From Linum tenue (Eukaryota > Streptophyta > Magnoliopsida > Malpighiales > Linaceae), in contig CAMGYJ010000004.1 of assembly GCA_946122785.1 (NCBI GenBank), forward strand, positions 23,882,188 to 23,946,187: 64,000 nucleotides of DNA, in the 5' to 3' direction. The position numbers were made by a program, and so were the translations under genes. Positions 58,417-64,000 of this stretch are shown here, piece by piece. The notes below the pieces were generated by a model. It ran no database searches. It was given only the letters and a program-made list of their open reading frames with translations, and was not told the origin of the DNA. The stretch's first letter is position 1. Each line of letters opens with the position of its first letter.

Positions 58417-59517
58417 GTAGAAAGATCAGAATAGGAAGAAAAAGAATGAAGAAAATATTGATAGATTTATAGAAGTGAAGATATTCTCTTTAATGGCGAG
58501 AACAAATCCCTATATTCTCCTTAATGTTGAGAATAGAACCCTAACATTTTTCGAGAAAAGTCAATCTCCATAAAGACTCTCGTCTTTTACATTTTTATTC
58601 TCCGCCTTCCTCAATCTTAACCACATTCTTAAATACTAAATACTATAGCTAATCTAATATGATAGTGAAACTACCTGGAACCTATTGTTGTTGATGATGT
58701 CTCGTAGTGATCTCCTTTGATGGCAAGAATTTTCTAAAATCTAGAACAAGTCAGTCATCATCATTGGTTGTGGTTGCAGAACATTTGGGAAACATAGCAT
58801 GAGAAACCGAGCATATAGGAAACCCTGTGAGACTTGAGCATGATCATTTCTTTCTTGTGTGATATATCTCTATGTGCATGGTGATATGTTTGATTTATAC
58901 ATATTTGAGTCGAGATACCACTGATAAGGACGATAGAGGCAATAGGCGTACGTCTAAAGCCAAATTACTACCCTAAACACCATATCCCCTAGTCAAACCC
59001 TGTTGAGACGAGCCTATTTGTTCGGTGACGACCTATTTTAAAACCAACTATCTGCTCTTCAAACTCCAATTTTTTTAGAGAGCTTTTGCAAAGATTCCGT
59101 TTGATTGGTTTAAACAAATGACTTTCTTCTTAAATTCAAACAACAATTGAGTTAGGGAGAAACTACTTCTTCAAGTGCAAAAATCAAAATTTTGGCCATT
59201 TCATTCAAAAGAAAATCCAAGTAAGATCTATTTGCTCGATCTCTCATGCTATGCTTGAACAATTGAATATGATGAAAGACTAATCATTATTCTAGACTGT
59301 TTTATTAATTAGAGTCAGAGTATCCCATGTCAGATGAGTATAATGATCAAATATCATTTGTGGTGGTTAAAAGCATCCATATCACGCTACCTATTGCATA
59401 ATCTTTAGCATTCATATGAAATTCACTTTTTCCTAACTTTCATTTGAAGTTCTTGTGGAAATTGGTTTTGATTGAACTTAGATTTTTTGGGCTTTGCTTG
59501 AGGGCAAGCAAGGATTA
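58417..59517 (+). mobile_element. 3' internal region of an Athila/Tat-like LTR element
   Basis: 59,280-59,517 has the characteristic pre-polypurine sequence (ttgagggcaagcaaggatta at about 59,497). The upstream part is non-coding and its junction with the LTP relic is unclear. Confidence 0.5.
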
Positions 59518-59531
59518 AGTCTGGGGAAATT
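59518..59531 (+). promoter_or_regulatory. Polypurine tract
   Basis: gtctggggaaattt immediately before the LTR start tgataacacc is the plus-strand priming site of an LTR retrotransposon. Confidence 0.65.
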
Positions 59532-61950
59532 TGATAACACCTAAAATATACATGTTTTCACCAACACTTTTATATCCTAAAATGACCAAGATAAGTTCAA
59601 TCGATTTTCCAGTTTTACGCTTAGTTTTTTGTTCGAGTGATGTTTCAGGGTATTCTATCCAAAAGAAGCAAAGGATTGAGGAACAAGGAGGCAGAAAGCA
59701 AAAAGATGATTAAGGTTTGAATTCTGTCGTCAATGGAACTCGAGCTTGCGACGTCCTAGGCGAGGGCAAAGAGTCGTACCACTCCGCGTCCCCTTTTGGT
59801 GTCAATATACGAAACCCATAATGTATTATGGTGATGAATTGCGGAGAGAGAGGTAATTGACAATGCAGAGTCAACATGTCAAACCTCAAACTGCAGAGTC
59901 AACATGACCCCTGCTAAAATAAGGAAAAGTTGTCCAAAGGGCCAATGTGGGCATCAACATGGCCATGTTAACAGACCAAGTGAACATCCACATGACAACA
60001 CACCATGCAACATGGCCACGTTGAAGACCACGTCAACAAAAGTCAATGAGCTGTCAAAAAAACAATGTGGGCAGCAACATGGTCATGTCCGAGAGCACGT
60101 CAACATTAACACACCCATCAACATGGCCATGTCGAAGACCACGTCAACAAAAGTCATGGAGTTTTCAGAAGGTCAACGTGGGTAGCAACATGGTTATATC
60201 AAAGACAACGCCATCACGAATAAACCCTTCATCATGGCCATGTTGAGACCATGCCAAGAGCATTCAAGGAGCTATCAAAGGGACAACGTGGGAAGTAACA
60301 CTACCATGTTGAAGAGCACATCAAGAGCAGTCAAGGAGCTATCCAATGTAAACATGGGCAACAACATGACCATGTGAAAGACCACTTCAACATGAACACA
60401 CCCTTCAACACGGCCATGTTGATGACCACGTCAAGAGAATTCAAGGAGCTGTCAAAGGGTCAACGTAGGAGTCAACATGACCATGTTCCTGGCAGTGTTG
60501 ACTATCAAAATCATATTTCACTTTCATTTCGACACAAAGATCACATTTATGACATTTTCGATCGTTGGATCTAACACGGCCTGGAAACACAGTCTTTTTG
60601 GTTGGGCACGTCGACCTTTTATGCACGTTTTAAAAAGAGCAATCAATAGTTTCATCCACATACTAGTCAACACGGCCTGGAACACGATCGTGCTCACTGA
60701 CCACATTGAGTACTCTGCAACGCCGATACATCGATCTGGCGACCAGCTGTGAACACCGCCCGTGTTGCTAAACCACGTTAGATGTACTGCTTCCTATAAA
60801 TAGAAGCTTGCAAGAGAAGAAGAGGGAGTTGGAAAAATACCTTCACTATAGCCTAGAAACCAACCCAAATTCTGTCTTCCTTTCTTGTATTTCATATTAA
60901 AGTGTTGTTTTCATTTCCACTCAAAGCTTTCATTGTTTTCATTTCCACTCAAAACTTTCATATTAAAGTGTTCTTCCGTCGTGTTCTTCGTGTTCATGTT
61001 CAAAGTTGGGAATACCATAATATATTGCGTTATTAAGATTACCAAAGCGAGTATCCTATTTGTGGGATTTTGATAATCGTTTGTGGAGGTAGATTGGTCG
61101 GTTTCACGGTCTTCGCCCACGATTGTTCCCATGTTGGAAACTTGCTAGGCGTAGTCTGATAACCCAATATATATACCCTATTCTCATCTCCTTGTCATGA
61201 CCATTGTGTCGGCGTTCTCATATCTTTCATCCTTCGTCATCATCATCATGGTAAATATCTGCACCTCCATCTTACTAAACCTCATCATGTTCGACTAATC
61301 TCCTAGTTGTAACGGACTTGATGAACCCTAATATGCTTTGTATGGATTAAGTGGTATCTTTTGACATAAACGTGTTGTTCTCGTCTTACGATCTTTTCTC
61401 GACTTATAATGTACAAGTATCAATAGTGCGCGTCTATTGTATATTTTGTCAGATACATATAAATGAAACTAAGAGGTAATTTTTCATGTTAGATCTCTTA
61501 TGAAAAGAAGGAATTTATCGGGTCCACCAGCGACGGGGTCATGTAGTTCCTCTGAATTAGCTTAAAAACCTAATATAGAAATTCACAAATCCGGTTAATG
61601 CGTTGGTTTAAGAGTCTTGTAAGTCACGGTTCACTTGATTCTTAAAGTCAAAAGAGTGTTAATACATGTGCGAACAGGTTAACGCTAAATTGAGAATTTT
61701 CACGGTCTAAGATTTGATCACACGTCTATTCAGAATTCAACTTGTTTGTCTAATGCATGTTAGGGGGATTTATTCCGGGGGCAACGCCTTCTCCTCTTGA
61801 TTTTACTTTGAAATTGTTTGTTTGTGTCTTGCTTATTGCATATGTGAAATCCTATACTTGAAAATCAACTAAAAACGAATCGACTAGATAATAGTAAAAA
61901 GCCGAGTACTAGTACAAAAAGTCCCTATGCATACAACCTTGCTTTCTGCT
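59532..61950 (+). repeat. Long 3' LTR with tandem palindromic array (right edge uncertain)
   Basis: It starts tgataacacctaaaatatac. 59,940-60,500 contains about ten caacatggccatgttgaag / caacatgaccatg units alternating with cacgtcaa and aaggagctgtcaaag segments. A TATA box ctataaatag is at 60,794-60,803, with a leader-like region after it, so U3 is very long. No clear LTR end or primer site was found; the limit is a guess. Confidence 0.6.
60794..60803 (+). promoter_or_regulatory. TATA box of the LTR promoter
   Basis: cctataaatagaagc in a GC-richer setting, with transcription expected to start about 30 bases downstream (near 60,830). Confidence 0.6.
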
Positions 61951-63227
61951 ATACTGTCATAGAACGATAGGTACCCTTGCCTATTTTTTCTGTGTTAGTT
62001 ACATGCGATCACATGCCATATTTGGCTTTTAGTCCTGAATGAAGTTTTCAGACCTAATGATATAGATGCCACAATGTTGATGTGCATTTTAGGAAGAAAA
62101 AGAAAAGTGAAGCACCAAACTTGATAAAAAAAAATATAAACGTGGGAATTGAGCATTTTTTTTATCTTTTATCTTCATGATTATCAAATGTCAAACTTTA
62201 CTGAAATCTAGATCCTCATTCCCAGATCACTTCCCATTTTATTTTCTATTTTTTTTGCTCCAACTAAAATCAAGAAACATATCATAAAACACGTGTTTAT
62301 TTGTCATTCTGATTTTTGTTGGATAAACCATAAACCAATCGGTCTTCTCTTCTCCTCTAAAAAATCAGAGAGCTACCAGAGCATCTCGCTAGCCCAACTT
62401 TGTCGGTTTCAAGCAAATCAATCCATGATAATTCTCTTCTATTTTCATAATTCCTTCCTTCCTCTATCCGTCTCTCCCATGGGGCCACTCGTGTTTCAAG
62501 CCGCTGTAGTGGCATCCGTCGCCGACGTGAGCTCCCTGGAAGCAACATCGACACAGAATTAACTCCGTGGTAGATTTTTAAGTTTTCTTACAACCAATTT
62601 CTCTTGTTGTTAGTGGTATTTGGAAGTTCAAATTGGTAGAATCTTCTCAAAAGAAAAACCTTTCTCAGAAGGAAATCAAAAAAATCCCCATCCATTTCCT
62701 GCGACTCTCTAAACCATTCATTCATATTACCAATTCTTTCTAATTAATGGAATATAAGATGTTTGTACTTGTATTGTGTTTATTAGTAGTTTAAAAATAA
62801 TATGATTTATGTTAAATTTTATATAAATAATCATGACTACAGTTTGTATGATAATAAAAAAATTGTGGTAATAAGTACCAAACAAACCGTATAAAGTAAC
62901 TAAACATGTTGTCATTTTTAGAATTCAATTTCAGAACTCACCAAAATTCTTTTTTCTTATGAAAGTCTTAGGTTAGGCACATATGTTATCCTCTCAATAG
63001 AATTCTAAACAATTGTTCTTTAGGTTTTACTTCTCAGGAAACAGTTGCTTCATTTCCATTATAATTTGTTTTCTGTTGTAGCAATTATGAAAAACGGAAT
63101 GGCAAGTGAACGGTTCATTAATGTGTTGTTGCCTATACAATTAGATGAACCTTCATTCATGGGGTTTGATCCCTTAGACGTGCTCGGGTTTTGCCTCTAT
63201 TGCTCTTTGTTTGCGTGTTGATGCAGG
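61951..63227. other. AT-rich DNA, no firm gene
   Basis: An open frame at 62,293-62,562 ends MGPLVFQAAVVASVADVSSL and is not recognisable; 62,280-62,580 resembles a gene leader. 62,750-62,920 is AT-rich. Confidence 0.35.
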
Positions 63228-63292
63228 AGCTACAAATAAACTTGAAGAATTGGATGACGCAGTGCAGTGCTCAGGAGACTGGTTGGTGTACG
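63228..63292 (+). other. Candidate exon of an unrecognised gene
   Basis: Between an acceptor-like gtgttgatgcag and a donor-like gtgtacg|gtaaac, the frame reads ATNKLEELDDAVQCSGDWLV. It is protein-like, but too short to name. The following DNA changes abruptly to GC-rich LTR-like sequence, so the gene would be interrupted here. Confidence 0.25.
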
Positions 63293-64000
63293 GTAAACTA
63301 TGCGCCTCTCTTCCTCGCACTCCGGCCCTCCTTCGCTCTAGCCCCTGCACACAAAGGAACCCCTTGAGCCCTATGTAGGGCTCGTAAGCACTCCAACGCC
63401 CAAGTCAGTACCCTTTTTCTAGTGAGAGTAGTGAATAGTAATTTTAGAGAGAAGTCCTAACCTGAGTAAATGAGGTTCACCAACTCCCCTATTTATACTC
63501 GGGGCCTGGCCGACCAACATCCTTCTCTTCCGCCTATCGCCAGGTCCGCATTTAATGCGTCGTACTATCAGGTCCTATGCGCCTCGACCATCTGACTCCT
63601 TGTTCAGAAGAGTAAGGCGCATGATGTCAGCTGGTTCTGACTCCGTACCTCTGCCCCTGCCGCGACTCCTTGTCGTATGCGCCCCGTGTCAGACCTTCAG
63701 CCCCACCTGCCTGGAAAGCTCCACCTTGCCATGTGGGCCGACTTTCATCATGCTCCTGGGCCCGCCAGGTTGGGCTTTGCCTCCAGGCTTGCCATTCTTC
63801 CTTCATGGGCCATGTGAGCCCAGCCTACTTGGGCCATACATGCACCCCCAACAATTGCCCCCCCAATTAGGCGCCTAACTGGATCCACATGCCCTGCGGC
63901 TAGGGTCTTTTTTTGGGCGCTTAACTGGATCCACATGCCCTGACTTTGGGCGCCTTGCTCGTTCCCCTGCGCGTCTTGCCCCCGACCTTCGACTCTCATG
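63293..64000. repeat. GC-rich LTR-like DNA running off the window
   Basis: Contains two direct copies of actggatccacatgccctg (63,878-63,896 and 63,924-63,942), both after ggcgc(c/t)taa, and a cccccaacaattgcccccc segment. Composition is markedly more GC-rich than the rest. Open frames on both strands are not recognisable. Confidence 0.4.

Noticed and set aside
61771..61791. Inverted primer-site-like sequence tccgggggcaacgcc
   Set aside because: Only a partial match on the wrong strand for the LTR in which it lies, with no adjoining LTR end.
1..64000. CRISPR array, bacterial operons or organellar DNA
   Set aside because: Repeats are not of CRISPR form, genes have spliceosomal introns, and no chloroplast or mitochondrial gene was recognised.

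Overview
This window looks like nuclear DNA from a plant, most likely a eudicot. The evidence is two intron-bearing genes with plant-type protein sequences (a RanBP1 homologue and an ASCH-domain protein), canonical GT-AG introns in AT-rich DNA, and plant Ty3/gypsy LTR retrotransposons of the Athila/Tat kind. The Athila/Tat signs are tRNA-Asp-type primer sites, gag with a C-terminal DATSGG-like motif, and a conserved box reading gggaggcaaccca after pol. No rRNA, tRNA, organellar insert, CRISPR array or bacterial feature was seen.

Layout. 1-15,283 is a mosaic of decayed LTR elements: the 3' part of one LTR, a fragment of a second LTR family, a pol-end remnant with a downstream accessory ORF (3,060-4,960), then a second element with a degenerate primer site, gag, protease and its own accessory ORF (8,612-13,900), then a minus-strand LTR. 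15,884-18,234 is a terminal-inverted-repeat DNA transposon with a 65-bp tandem array. It ends about 150 bp before the start codon of the ASCH-domain gene. Seven exons of that gene are intact (18,391-19,974), but the rest cannot be found and its downstream intron side is filled by an LTR and a hAT-type MITE. 22,870-27,900 is AT-rich and almost gene-free. 27,916-33,060 holds nested LTRs, a broken gag-like ORF and an inverted copy of the LTR at the window start. 33,300-40,280 holds unrecognised, possibly gene-derived segments, a degraded N-terminus resembling FAR1-related proteins, and GGTACCAGT-rich DNA. 40,290-48,018 is one minus-strand LTR element with gag and protease but no RT or integrase. 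48,020-53,449 holds AT-rich tandem repeats, nested hAT-type MITEs and a 1-kb fold-back element. 54,344-56,293 is a complete four-exon RanBP1 gene (minus), the best-supported gene here. 57,985-58,416 is a broken lipid-transfer-protein-like gene. 58,600-62,000 is the 3' end of another LTR element with a long repeat-rich LTR. 63,293-64,000 is probably the edge of another LTR.

The two real genes are unrelated housekeeping-type functions (Ran-GTP cycle; putative RNA-binding ASCH domain) embedded in transposons. The themes that stand out are three: LTR elements of several families all lack reverse transcriptase and integrase; their LTRs carry arrays of short palindromes built as word-GGCC-reverse word, the word differing by family; and a spliced-looking accessory ORF recurs downstream of the pol position in three elements. 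Boundaries of many repeats are approximate, and all comparisons were made by eye.
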